Part shown: positions 46,742 through 57,932 of the stretch, one piece after another
Numbering within the stretch: position 1 is the stretch's first letter
Layout of the letters: each line of letters begins with the position of its first letter
Assembly (NCBI GenBank): GCA_023213315.1
Contig: JAKCPI010015324.1
Coordinates: forward strand, 23,577-87,576
Reading direction: 5' to 3'
Source of the DNA: Euborellia annulipes
Lineage: Eukaryota; Arthropoda; Insecta; Dermaptera; Anisolabididae
Length of the DNA stretch: 64,000 nt
Position numbers and translations under genes: made by a program
The notes under the pieces: model-generated
The model's input: only the letters and a program-made list of their open reading frames with translations
Databases searched by the model: none
Told to the model about the DNA's origin: nothing

Positions 46742-47990
46742 TTTTTCATTCGATTTTAATAAAATTTAAAATGACGCTTTCTTAGGGTGTAAATAATTGA
46801 AAAATGGTATTTTAGACCCAAGAAAGTTCAAACACCCCCCTGACCCCCCCTAAAATTTATTTTTCATTCGATTTTAATAAAATTTAAAATGACGCTTTCT
46901 TAGGGTGTAAATAATTGAAAAATGGTATTTTAGACATCAGAAAGTTCAAACACCCCCCTGCCCCCCCCCCTGAAATTTATTTTTCATTCGATTTTAATAA
47001 AATTTAAAATGACGCTTTCTTAGGGTGTAAATAATTGAAAAATGGTATTTTAGACATCAGAAAGTTCAAACACCCCCCTGCCCCCCCCCCCTGAAATTTA
47101 TTTTTCATTCGATTTTAATAAAATTTAAAATGTTGCTTTCTTAGGGTGTAAATAATTGAAAAATGGTATTTTAGACATCAGAAAGTTCAAACACCCCCTG
47201 ACCCCCCCCTGAAATTTATTTTTCATTCGATTTTAATAAAATTTAAAATGACGCTTTCTTAGGGTGTAAATAATTGAAAAATGGTATTTTAGACATCAGA
47301 AAGTTCAATCACCCCCCTGCCCCCCCCCCTGAAATTTATTTTTCATTCGATTTTAATAAAATTTAAAATGTTGCTTTCTTAGGGTGTAAATAATTGAAAA
47401 ATGGTATTTTAGACATCAGAAAGTTCAATCACCCCCCTGACCCCCCCCTAAAATTTATTTTTCATTCGATTTTAATAAAATTTAAAATGACGCTTTCTTA
47501 GGGTGTAAATAATTGAAAAATGGTATTTTAGACATCAGAAAGTTCAATCACCCCCCTGACCCCCCCCTGAAATTTATTTTTCATTCGATTTTAATAAAAT
47601 TTAAAATGACGCTTTCTTAGGGTGTAAATAATTGAAAAATGGTATTTTAGACATCAGAAAGTTCAATCACCCCCTGCCCCCCCTGAAATTTATTTTTCAT
47701 TCGATTTTAATAAAATTTAAAATGACGCTTTCTTAGGGTGTAAATAATTGAAAAATGGTATTTTAGACATCAGAAAGTTCAATCACCCCCCTGCCCCCCC
47801 CCTAAAATTTATTTTTCATTCGATTTTAATAAAATTTAAAATGTGGCTTTCTTAGGGTGTAAATAATTGAAAAATGGTATTTTAGACCTCAGAAAGTCCA
47901 ATCACCCCCCTGCCCCCCCCCTGAAATTTATTTTTCATTCGTTTTTAATAAAATATTACGCTTCCTTAGGGTGTAAATAATTGAAAAATA
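46742..47990. repeat. Minisatellite, 11 units of about 119 bp
   Basis: Units start (TTTTTCATTCGATTTTAATA) near 46742, 46860, 46980, 47100, 47219, 47339, 47458, 47577, 47692, 47812 and 47932. Each has GCTTTCTTAGGGTGTAAATA, then GGTATTTTAGACATCAGAAA and a C-run interrupted by TGA or TG. Units differ by few substitutions, mainly ATGACG/ATGTTG and C-run length, so expansion was recent. Confidence 0.95.
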
Positions 47991-48352
47991 TATTAATCAA
48001 ATATTTAAAATAAAAAAATAAAAACTCTTTTTCATAATTAATTAAAATACATTTATCTGGACAACTCTTAGTCATATCCCGAGACGCCGCCCGCCAGGGC
48101 TGGCGGGGTAGGGTTGCCGAAGGCAACCCTACCGCAGCTAGTATATATATATAATTTTCATTTCATTCCATTCCATTCCTTTTATTTTTCTGACGTCTGA
48201 CTTATGAAACTAAATAGAAATGGAATTATATTTATTTTCAAAAATAGATGATACAAAGGACTTCAAGGCTTTCAAAGAAATTAAATAAGGTAAGCGTTAA
48301 TAAATTGAAATTTATGTTTTACTAATTTTAAATATATTTTTTTTATTTTCAG

Positions 48353-48419
48353 AATTTCGTCCAAGATACATCTATTTATTATTCCAGATAAACTACTTGT
48401 CATCTCGCATTCCTATTTG
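48353..48419 (+). other. Exon-like segment
   Basis: Acceptor TTTATTTTCAG, donor TTTG/GTGAGT. It is only 67 bp, with ACTTGTCATCTCGCATTCC. It lies just downstream of the Helitron. Confidence 0.3.
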
Positions 48420-48519
48420 GTGAGTTTATTATTTTCTATCACGTTATTTTTTATATAATAACTACTATTTGACATTTAAATAAATAGCAAGATAGTCCAA
48501 GAGTAAAAGGAGGAATGAA

Positions 48520-48690
48520 AAAATTTAATCACTCATTATTTTAAGGCATTTTATATTTTTTCAAATAAAAATATTTATTAAATGTTTTTATTTTTAATTT
48601 TAGGTGTGATTTGGACCAAAGAACTTGTCGTTTGCTACTTTTCTTCGAGCTTAGAAATATATAACATCTTCCATCAATTATATATATATA
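48520..48690 (+). repeat. Duplicate of 46180-46345
   Basis: TTTAATCACTCATTATTTTA, a TTTTAATTTTAG acceptor-like site, GTGTGATTTGGACCAAAGAA, CTTCGAGCTT and CCATCAATT correspond in order to 46180-46345. The duplication predates the Helitron insertion. Confidence 0.7.
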
Positions 48691-49040
48691 TATATATATA
48701 TTTTACTCTGATGGGAGCTCAGCAAAAGGAAAGGCAGCCTACGCTCTGCTAATATTCAACCCACCTTAGCAACTGAAGCAGGCAGTGAAAATTTTAACAA
48801 ACCTTGACTTGAAGACGGTTGAGGTTTAGTTCCAGCTGACAAGGTGAAAATAAAATAATCCGGGCCGACATGAGCCTATAATTTATTTTTTATCATCTGA
48901 TTATAATTCGGCCTTCCTTTCCACTTACCTTCATATATATTATATAACTTTATGACGTTTGACTTATGATCTTTTTTCGTTTTAATTAATAATTTTTTAA
49001 AATAGAAGGAAAATTTCGTTGAACGGTATAAAACTTCTTT

Positions 49041-49677
49041 TATACAGGGTGTCCGGTAAAGAATGGATAACCTTGAAATGTCTTATAGTATAACTTATGG
49101 CCGTTCAGAAAAAAATTGAAACAAAATATATCATAAGTAGTACCTAAGATATGATTTTTTTAAAAGAAAGGTCTAATTTTTTTACCTTGTTTTACTTTTA
49201 TGAACACTACGATCAGAAATGAATGGATTCCATCGGTTTGTTGTTATTTTATTATTATACACGAACTATGCTAATAGATAAACAGTGAATAGTATGACTA
49301 GCTATTGCACTTTTTTATTAAAAAATTAGCAAATTAAAATAATTAAAATCAGTGTTAAAACGACCACCTGGCTATTTTATTGGAATTTGCTAATTTTTTA
49401 ATAAAAAAGTGCAATAGCTAGTCATACTATTCACTGTTTATCTATTAGCATAGTTCGTGTATAATAATAAAATAACAACAAACCGATGGAATCCATTCAT
49501 TTCTGATCGTAGTGTTCATAAAAGTAAAACAAGGTAAAAAATTAGACCTTTCTTTTAAAAAATCATATCTTAGGTACTACTTATGATATATTTTGTTTCA
49601 ATTTTTTTTCTGAACGGCCATAAGTTATACTATAAGACATTTCAAGGTTATCCATTCTTTACCGGACACCCTGTATA
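49041..49677. mobile_element. 637-bp near-perfect palindrome, ACAGGGTGTCC termini
   Basis: Arms 49041-49335 and 49384-49677 (about 294 bp each) are inverse complements, with differences seen only in homopolymer lengths. The spacer is 48 bp (CAGTGTTAAAACGACCACCTGG in its middle). The outer ends read TATACAGGGTGTCCGG, a terminus seen often in arthropod repeats, and TA could be the target duplication. There is no gene. Confidence 0.92.
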
Positions 49678-50423
49678 TTTTAGTATTTTATCTATTCAGT
49701 CTAGGACTCTAATATTAAAATTTCATTTTTTTTTCTTTTATTAAAATCAATTCGTGGTTTGAAAACTAGAAAATTTTTTAATTCTCAATTCTTAATTAAA
49801 TATATTAGAGAATTTGACCGGGTTTTGTGTTTAGGCTATAAATTGAATGCTCGATGTAGAGGTTGATGGGAAGGCAACATCGTGGAAAGTCAGAAATAGT
49901 TGGGGGAGGAGGATTAATAATAATATAATTTAAATTATCTAAGGAAATGTCCCTTTGGGGAAAAAAAAAAATTATTAATTAAAAAAATGTTATCTGAATC
50001 ACTTTTTAATTTTCAAATCAATTTTGCCCCTGAGAACGATGACTGAGTTCTTGTTCTGATGGCAGAGTTTTATTTTAATTTCTCAATGTTTTTATTAAAA
50101 TATTTGAAAATATTTATTTTTTTAATCAAGCAAAACCAAGGGATGAATTATTCTTATCTAAAACTTTTCAAGCCCAGTCGGGCTGGAATAGTTTTTACTT
50201 ACTATGTATAATAATATAATATTTTATTTTGTTTAGCAAATAAATAAGGAAATTTTAGGATATTAGGTTAAATAAAAATTCATTTTAAAAAATATGACTT
50301 ATTTTTTATCAAAATTAGATAGATATACAGTAGTTTAAATCAAATAAAAAAGAAAAGAAATGATACAGCCAATATATTTAATATTTTAATAGAAATGACA
50401 AATAATCCAAATCTTTGTTCCAG

Positions 50424-50498
50424 GATCTCCTTCCTGATAAGGAATTCGGCATCACGAGGGATGGATAAATCATACGGAAATGCAGCTACATAAAAGAG
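50424..50498 (+). other. Exon-like segment
   Basis: Acceptor TTTGTTCCAG, donor GAG/GTAAAT. Contains GGAATTCGGCATCACGAGGG. No coding signal. Confidence 0.3.
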
Positions 50499-50919
50499 GT
50501 AAATCACCGTTTTTAATTTTCACTTTATTCCAAACAAAAGAGAATTTCTTAACGTCTTTGACTCGAGTCCCAGTGAACTTAAATAATATCTTAAAAAATA
50601 AAAATTTTTCTCATTACTATTAAAATAAACATGAATAATTAAATTTTTTCAAATTATAATTAGATATTTTTGAAGTACTAGCATTAGAGTTTGCAAAAAA
50701 AATTTTTAAGGAAAATACTCGGAATATAACTTATTTAGTTGCGATTTCTTATGTTAGAATACCTTTTAATTATTTCGTTCGTTGACAGGAAAATATAATT
50801 ATTTATAATTAAAATTAGGAGACATCCAACCTTTCGATTCATTAATTTAATCAATACTGATAATTTATTGGAAAAAACTTCATTTTTTAAATATATTCCT
50901 TTTTTTTATATTTTTTCAG

Positions 50920-51093
50920 ACTAAAAAGGGACAACTCAGAGGCAGTTAATGAAGACGAAGAGTGAAAATCTCCCGATAATTAAGAAATTATTTGCTGGAA
51001 TAATTATATGGAGTGCATTATCAAAAGAAACAGGCCGATAAAACAAGAATATCTCAACTTAGACATCGTCTTTTTCTGAAAACGTTCGGCTTT
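50920..51093 (+). other. Exon-like segment
   Basis: Acceptor ATTTTTTCAG, donor TTT/GTAAGT. It contains GGGACAACTCAGAGGCAGTT and GAAAACGTTCGGC, with in-frame stops in every frame. Confidence 0.35.
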
Positions 51094-51635
51094 GTAAGTG
51101 TGTAATTTTTAATCTACATAAAAACTCTCCCCTGCAATCTCTAATAATAATAATCCTTATTTAATTCAGGGTGGCTCTGTGAACTCAGGAATTTATTTTA
51201 CTTATTTTAAGAGTAGACATTTTCTTATATTTTTTTGGAACTTGTTCACCCCCGGATACACCCTTATGTCACTTATTTTTACCTTTCTTTGCACCTGGAG
51301 CCTTTTCAAGAAAATTATTTATAAATAAATAATTTGTCAATTAGAAAATGTTTAATTAAATCATGGACTCGCAATTTAAAAATTATAATTGGAGCTATTT
51401 TTCAAAAAATTTTTTAGATAAAATATATTAACTTTCTTGAGAAAGACCCATTCCATTAAATTTTATTTATATTATAATGTATTATTAATTACAAGTTGAG
51501 CCTATGATGAATAATTCTTTAATTATTTAAAAATTAACATCACTTTTCATTAATTTAATTAGCTACATAATAAATTTAATATCATTTCCAAGCTTTATTT
51601 AACAATAATTATAATAATGAATTTTTTATTTGCAG

Positions 51636-51727
51636 ATATTCACATCTTGATGGATCAAGAACTTGTAAGAATGCACTGGTGGCCTGGCCTTCGTGTCCGT
51701 TGACGTGACAGAAAGCTACAAATTTTT
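51636..51727 (+). other. Exon-like segment
   Basis: Acceptor TTATTTGCAG, donor TTTTT/GTGAGT. It contains ACTGGTGGCCTGGCCTTCGT and GTTGACGTGACAG and stands out in GC from its flanks. Confidence 0.35.
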
Positions 51728-51954
51728 GTGAGTATAAAATATGAATAAATACTTTAATTTTTTTTTATATAATAATATAAATTATATCTATATTAATTCA
51801 AATATTTATATTTTTATTATATAATGAGAAACGGTGTAAATCACCCCTCCTAATTTTTAGAGGTGAAATTTTTTTTTCAGTCTGAATGCAATTCTTTTCT
51901 TAAACAGTTTCCCCACTCGCCCCCTCTAATTATGTTTAAACAATTCAGATTATT

Positions 51955-52003
51955 TTTACTTTCTCTTACCCTATATGTGAAATATTTAGAGAGAGAAAGT
52001 ATT
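51955..52003 (+). mobile_element. Hairpin-ended repeat, solo left end
   Basis: TTTTTACTTTCTCTTACCC, an AT-rich core and TAGAGAGAGAAAGTATTG: only the left inverted repeat survives. Confidence 0.7.
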
Positions 52004-52742
52004 GTTTGCTAATTTGTTTTTACGATATTTTTATTTGTGAAAGAAATAATAATTACTTTTTGTCTAATCTAATAAAAGTTTTTTCTTTTCGACCTGTAAG
52101 GTAATGTAGTAATAGGGGTGGTTTTTTTCTGGAGGAGGTGGTTCCATTGAATCAAATAAATTATATAAAATTCTTTATCATTTAAACAATTTCAAAATTT
52201 CTTTATTTTTCAAAAAAAAAAAAAAAACTCCATTCTTCATCCCTTATCAATTAATAATTAAATATGTCTAGAGGGATGGATGGGGCAAATTGAATGTTTA
52301 CTCATCTATTCTTTTGTATACTCATATTCTTATGTATACTCATCTATTCTTTTCTATAAAATTTTACATAAAAATCACTCAATTTTTTTTTTTTTTTTAA
52401 TAGAAAGATTTGTTAAAATAAAAAAAAAATATTGTTCAATCAATTTTACAAATTATCAAAAAGAAACAAACCCTAAAGAAAATTGGACAAAAAAGAATTA
52501 TTATACATTTCAAATTAGAAACAAATCGAGTACTTAAAAAAAAATTCTAATTAAAATTGTATTAATTCCCCATTTGAAGCTTAGCTAATTGTAAACATAC
52601 TAATATACTTTTATATTTAAACATGGGAAAGGAAAGGATTACGGGAAAATAAAACAATTATTTAATAAAATAATCTTTATTTTATGTTTAAAATATGATG
52701 ATAGAAGACGATAAAAAATAAATAAATATTTCTTTGTTTCAG

Positions 52743-52891
52743 AAGAGAGGTCTTAAAAAAAAGCAATCCATCTGCGTCAAGGGGGCCAAGGGGCCAGTCG
52801 ATTGAACTCATCTCTGCAAAGTGCCTCTCCTCCAGTGCGATTCTGTTAGTGAGAATAAAACATCACACAGAACTCTCTCCACAATCAAAAG
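52743..52891 (+). other. Exon-like module Q, copy 1
   Basis: Acceptor TTTGTTTCAG, donor AAAAG/GTATTT. It contains TCCATCTGCGTCAAGGGGGC, AAGTGCCTCTCCTCCAGTGC and GTGAGAATAAAAC. It is repeated at 63680-63804 and, decayed, at 59695-59785. The 170 bp before it (AACATGGGAAAGGAAAGGAT and on) is conserved in all three copies. Confidence 0.4.
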
Positions 52892-52939
52892 GTATTTATA
52901 ATTTACATATTTCACTTGCATAAAGGGTTAACATTTTAT

Positions 52940-53622
52940 TTTTACTTTCTCTTACCTATGTATATATGTAATATATATATAGAGAGAAAGTATTGGATTC
53001 ATGTCAAAAATTCGATGTCGAGATTTTGATGGATCTTCACGTTTTGAGGTCCCCTGAATCCAAAAAAGTGGTTTTCGCGACATGGTCTGTCTGTGTGTGG
53101 GTGGGTGGGTGGGTGGGTGGGTGTGTCTGTGTTCAATTTTAAGCATGAAGGAATTGAGCTACGAGGTTGAAATTCTATATTTAACTTAAACACCCCCCCG
53201 GGACCGGAAAAATAAGCTTTTAATCAAAATCGGCCAAAGATTACTAGTACTTTACTGATGTACTTTTTCAGTTTTTTTCGATTTTCTCAAAATTTGCTCC
53301 AACGATTTTTTTTTAAATTCAAAAATCAATTATTTTTTAGATGCTCTTTCAAATGTATATTCTCATTTTGCGATTGAAATCTTCTGAAGACCACTTTACT
53401 CTTGTATTTCATAGGGAAGATAGGAGAAATGGTTGCCATGGTAACAAAATATAAATATTTTCCCATACTTATAAATTTTACATCTGAATTCAAATATTCC
53501 CTACTGCCGGGAACTACATATATGTCGACACAAAAAATCTGGTGTGACAAGCACAGTACACAACTTTCGATTACCGAAGGTAAGAGAAAGTTGTGTGCTG
53601 TGCGCCAGTCACACCAGATTTT
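52940..53622 (+). mobile_element. Hairpin-ended repeat, best full-length copy
   Basis: The left end (52940-52990) is TTTTTACTTTCTCTTACC, an AT inverted repeat and GAGAGAAAGTATT. The right end (53535-53622) is a hairpin bounded by AATCTGGTGTGAC/GTCACACCAGATT, with stem CACAACTTTC/GAAAGTTGTG and tip GATTACCGAAGGTAAGAGA. The 13-bp ACTTTCTCTTACC of the left end recurs inverted inside that hairpin. A (GGGT)n microsatellite lies at 53097-53122. There is no reading frame above 75 codons. Confidence 0.9.
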
Positions 53623-53762
53623 TATATTTTTTTTCTTAAAACATTTTATAAAATTATCCTTTGTGTTAAAACTTGAAACCAGAGGGTGTAAACGGGTGTA
53701 CCACTTTAATATTTTTCTTTAAAATAAGTGTAAAAAAATCGTTTATCAATTTTATTTTTTAT

Positions 53763-53870
53763 TTTTACTTTCTCTTACTCTATATATGAAATATATATAG
53801 AGAGAAAGTATTGCGATCATGTCAAAAATTCGATGTCGAGATTTTGATGGATATACATGTTTTTTGTACT
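53763..53870 (+). mobile_element. Hairpin-ended repeat, left-end fragment
   Basis: TTTTTACTTTCTCTTACTC, an AT inverted repeat, AGAGAGAAAGTATTG and AAAATTCGATGTCGAGATTT as far as ATATACATGTTTTT. Confidence 0.8.
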
Positions 53871-53935
53871 CTTTTTTTCTACACACAAACACACGAATCA
53901 TATTTAATAAGAAAAAATAATTTTATTTTTTACAG

Positions 53936-54048
53936 GGGTGGCTCTTGCTAGAGGTTGCCTTCTCCCTTCATCATCGACCTTCTCGCTCGACTATCCCCAT
54001 CTCAGCGCATTTTAAGTCTCTCTCTGTCTCTCTGCACTAGGTGCCATG
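53936..54048 (+). other. Exon-like module R, copy 1
   Basis: Acceptor ATTTTTTACAG, donor ATG/GTAAGA. It contains TTCATCATCGACCTTCTCGC and CATCTCAGCGCATTTTAAGT and is homologous to 55354-55443 and 61058-61242. A short ACTAGGTGCC insertion precedes the donor. Confidence 0.4.
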
Positions 54049-54181
54049 GTAAGACCTGATCATCAAATTTTTTCAATTTATCTCATCATTTTTTCGGAAA
54101 GATTCTCTCTACTTTCAAATTTCGGCTTTAAAAAAAAACCCTCATTTTATAATATTTGATTATCATTTAAAGCTAATACTA

Positions 54182-54686
54182 TAGTAGAACCTCGATAAGT
54201 TAAAGTTCAAGGGAAACGGTTAGAAATTTGAGTTATCGAGTTTTTTACTTATCGAGAGTTGAAGTTAGAGAGGTTATTGAATATAATTTTTAACGTACCG
54301 AGGTTTATTGACTTTGGGCACGTGAGTGAAAAAGGAATTCCGTTTGATCTATTTGTTTATTTAGAATAGTTTAGTTAAATATAAATTAAATTAATAGATT
54401 TATTTATTTACAAAAAAATCAGTAATTTTTTTCTGCTTCATGTATTTTTGATTTTCTGCATTAACTATTTTTTCGATGATATGTAAATAAATACTTTAAG
54501 TTATAGAGGTCACCAAATTATTATTTTAAATTATCGAGGGCTATGCTCAAAATATTTGTTTAAGTTACAGAGGTTTTGTTCTTTAAGTAATAGAGGTTTT
54601 ACGCTTTCAAGGGAAGGGAATTGAAAAAATTTTTAAGTTACGCAGGTTTTGAACTTAGCGAGGTTTAACTTATCGAGGTTCTACTG
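54182..54686. mobile_element. pogo/Tigger-type MITE, 505 bp
   Basis: The termini TAGTAGAACCTCGATAAGTT and ..AACTTATCGAGGTTCTACTG are flanked by TA on both sides. Internal GAGTTATCGAG and TTAAGTTATAGAGG phrases repeat the terminal motif several times. There is no transposase. Confidence 0.88.
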
Positions 54687-55353
54687 TATATAAATTGCTT
54701 TTTAAAAAAAAACTAAAACTTTCCTTTCCTCCCCACATTGAGCTTGCGTTCTCCCTCTCTCTCTTAAAAACTATTATATTCTTTTCCCCCACTTTATTAA
54801 TAAGAATCTAATTATCCTATCATAGATATTTAGTAGAAAAATTAATAATTAAAAAAGCATCAGTACCAAAAATTCAGCATTCTCCTTATTAGGATGGTTT
54901 TAGGGGTGGTTTATTTTTTAATGGGAATAAAATAAAACATGTCTGTCTTAGCCTTTATTAATGTAATGTGCTTAAAAAAAAAATGGAAAAAAAAAGAATT
55001 GCTTTAATATTTATTTATTTTTGGAAACTCGGAGCACAAATTGCTATCACGAGTCGTCAGTCAGTTCCTTTCTTGTTGGTCCTGGAGTCAGTTCGTTTGA
55101 AAGATTCCCTGAAAAGTGTTTAGTTTCTCTTATATTGTGTTTATATTTGTGATAATAAGAAGTTAGGGTGTAAACGGGTGCACATCTTTTCCTTGTCATT
55201 TTAATATCATTATTATTTTTCCTTAAAAATAAATGTATTGAAATCGTTTATCAATTTTATTTTTTATTTTTTTGTAAACTCTCTCTTTCTACACACACCA
55301 CCATAAATATAGACGAATAATAGAAAAAAAATAATAATTTTTATTTTTCACAG

Positions 55354-55443
55354 GGGTGACTATCACTAGAGGTCGACTTCCCCCTTCATCACCGACCTTG
55401 TCGTTTGAGCACGCTCAGCGCACTTCGAGTCTCTCTGTCCTTG
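55354..55443 (+). other. Exon-like module R, copy 2
   Basis: Acceptor TTTTTCACAG, donor TTG/GTAAGT. It contains CTTCATCACCGACCTTGTCG and AGCACGCTCAGCGCACTTCG. The intron start GTAAGTCCTG is the same as in copy 3. Confidence 0.45.
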
Positions 55444-55919
55444 GTAAGTCCTGCGTATCAAATTTATTTCAATTTATTAGTTCACATCACAAATATTAAT
55501 TACATTTTCTTGTAAAGGTCTTTCTCTCTTTAAAAAATCTCTCTCTCTCTCTCTCTTCTCTTTTATCAGTATTGTAATGCAGTAATAAGGGTGGTTTTTT
55601 TAAAGATGGGTTAAAATAGCCATTGAATTAAATAAATTATATATCATTTCACCAAAGAACAAACTATTTCAAAATATCTTTTAAATTTTTAAAAAAACTT
55701 CTCCATTATTCATCCCTTATCGATTAATCAAAAGTCGCCCGTCTTGCCTTTTCTATTTTAAAGTGAATAATTATAAGATTCGCTCAGGGCGGATTAAAGG
55801 GGGGGCGATCGCGAAATTCAAAAAAGTTATAAAACTAAAATTAAAGAAATATGATTTTCGCTTCTTAATTTCAATTGAATTTGTTACCAATCAATTTCAA
55901 TAAATAGAAAGGGGTCTAA

Positions 55920-56288
55920 ATTAGGAACCGACCGAATATTCGGTTTCGGTTACGGTTTTCACAGTTTTGGCCAAAAATCATGGTTTCGCCGTAGTTTCGG
56001 TTTCGGCCAAAAAGTGGCCGAACCTTTCGGCCGGCCGGTCCTTCAGAGTCTGAGAAAAATGGGATCCAAAAAAAAAAAGGTCAAATAATTTGCACTTGAG
56101 GGAAAAAATTTCTAGTAAAAGGTAAAATGATTTTCACGGAGGGAAAAAAAATCTAAAAAAAAGGTAAAAATGAAAAAATTTTTATAGGAAATACAAGTTT
56201 CGTTTGTTACGGTTTCGGCCGAAACTAAGGTTGAGGCCGAATATTCGGTTTTTGGTTTCGGCTGAAAATCTTGTTTCGGTCGGACCCT
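55920..56288. mobile_element. hAT-like MITE with ATATTCGGTTTCGG termini
   Basis: GGAACCGACCGAATATTCGG at the left and TTTCGGTCGGACCCTAG at the right are inverse-related, with repeated GGTTTCGGCC phrases near both ends. No clear 8-bp duplication can be seen. Confidence 0.55.
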
Positions 56289-56311
56289 AGCTTACTCTTA
56301 GCTTAATATGC

Positions 56312-57300
56312 ATATTAGGGTGGTCCTCATCCATCATCCATAGAGGTCATATTTTTTTCGTAAAACTTTTGTCCCTCCCTTTGTTTTCGTCCACAAAGGA
56401 CTAAATTAATTTCAAATTACAATAAAACTAGAAATTTATTATTTAGAATCTTTTATTGCTTAAAATTACCTCAAATAATACATAATTAATAGAACGAATA
56501 GGGATAGATTAAATTGTTTCATCTGTCAAAGTTCCTCAGCATAAATCTGTTCGTATTTCTTTTTCATTTCATAATTATTTGTCAATCGTATTTTTCAGTT
56601 CGATTATATAAAATTGTGTCTTTAAATGAACTTTTCAGAAATAAATATGACAAAATTTTACAGATTCATCTTGAACGTTTTTTTTTGACATTTTCGGAAA
56701 AAATCAAAAATTTCGGGATGAATGACACTTTTTTTAATTTTTTTTTTTTATAAAAAACTTGGATTTTTTCTATAAATGCTCTGAAAATTTCAGAGTGGGG
56801 TTATTTCACATTCTTTTTTTTTCTCTGCTGCGAGGCTCCCCCCGGCACCCCTAGATACGCCCATGTTTCTAAGCTTTTACTTGACGCTTCAAATACTTCA
56901 GTAGTTGAATACACAACTAATTTCTAATTTTTTTCAGGATAAATGGAATTTTCTAGATTTTCATCACCTTCTAGAATCTCGGACAGTCCTGGAAGAATTT
57001 AAGAGCACCGTCATGATAAATAAGCGGAGAAAAAAATTTTTCAATTTAAAAAAAAATAGAATGCGAAATAATCCCACTCTGAAATTTTAAGAGCATTTGG
57101 GGGTGTAATAAATAATAATAAATAAAATAAAATAAAAAAAAGTGTCATTCATGCCGAAATTTTTGTTTTTTTCCGAAAATGTCAAAAAAAACTTTCAAGA
57201 TGAATCTGTAAAATTTTGTCATATTTATTTCTGAAAAGTACATTTAAAGACAAAAATTTCAAAAAAAAAACGTCCCGATAAGTTAATTTTTGACAGTTTT
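56312..57300. mobile_element. Foldback repeat, twin of 33963-34315 with inverted interior
   Basis: 56312-56615 is nearly identical to 33963-34315. After it, 56620-56748 (CAGATTCATCTTGAACG, CATTTTCGGAAAAAATC, GGGATGAATGACAC) is repeated inverted at 57140-57255. An inner pair, CTCTGAAAATTTCAGAGTGG and its inverse at 57075-57092, makes a nested palindrome. Confidence 0.7.
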
Positions 57301-57794
57301 ACTGTTATTTAAAAAAAAAAAAAGTCGATGTTTTTTGAAAATGCTATAACTTTTTTTTGACTGGGTCGAAAAATCTGAAAAAATTCTCAGACACGTTTTC
57401 AATAGGGTATTTTTTTTTTTTTTTTTAGGCCTTAAGGTCACAGCCCATACAGCCCTAGGAATTAATAAAATTCACAGCTCAATATACTTGTATCACAAAA
57501 TTCACAACTTAAATGTTATATTGTTAACTTCCTTCCAGAAAATCAATTATCGACATAATAGGGTATAAAAAGATGACATGAAGTGAGTCTTTTAATAGTT
57601 ATTTAATTTCGAATTTATTCCCAACGGAATAAAACCCCGTTAGTTTGCAAGTGAAAAGAATTTTTATATAAATAGAGAATTTATTTGATGATTTCATTTC
57701 TTGGGCGCTCCGAGAGGAATGCTGTCTTGTCTATCGATCGATGCCTGCTTGCTTGCTTGTTGCATATCTGTCAGGCGGTCTGTCTGTCTTTCAG

Positions 57795-57932
57795 TTGAAT
57801 TCGAGTCGAGCCAAGAGTCAGTCGTGTGGGATCCCCTCTCTCGTGTGTGTTTAGTTTTTTTATATTGTGTGTGCAAATAAATCGTTCATCCCCCAAACTC
57901 GTTATTCCCCGACTGGTCATCTTATTATTACG
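57795..57932 (+). other. Exon-like module P, copy 1 (possible start region)
   Basis: CGAGTCGAGCCAAGAGTCAG, TCGTGTGGGATC, GTGTGTTTAGTTTTTTTATA, TTGTGTGTGCAAATAAATCG and CGACTGGTCATCTTATTATT end at donor ACG/GTAATG. TCAGTC resembles an arthropod initiator. It is repeated closely at 62391-62550 and loosely at 55060-55145. An LTR-like origin is possible, but no LTR partner or primer site was found. Confidence 0.35.

Larger units (their letters stand above)
46346..48141 (+). mobile_element. Non-autonomous Helitron with central minisatellite
   Basis: It begins TCTATACTATTATATAAAAG right after an A (46345) and ends CTAG (48138-48141) right before a T, the canonical A/TC...CTRR/T insertion. A 12-bp perfect hairpin (GGTAGGGTTGCC, loop GAA, GGCAACCCTACC; 48107-48133) stands four bases before CTAG. 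After the 5' end come (CTGT)n and AACTACTGGACCGATTTTCA, a phrase common in invertebrate Helitrons. There is no Rep/helicase gene. Confidence 0.92.

Noticed and set aside
46742..47990. Regular repeat-spacer look suggesting a CRISPR-like array
   Set aside because: The whole 119-bp unit is conserved, not alternating repeat and unique spacer. It lies inside a Helitron in a eukaryotic genome.
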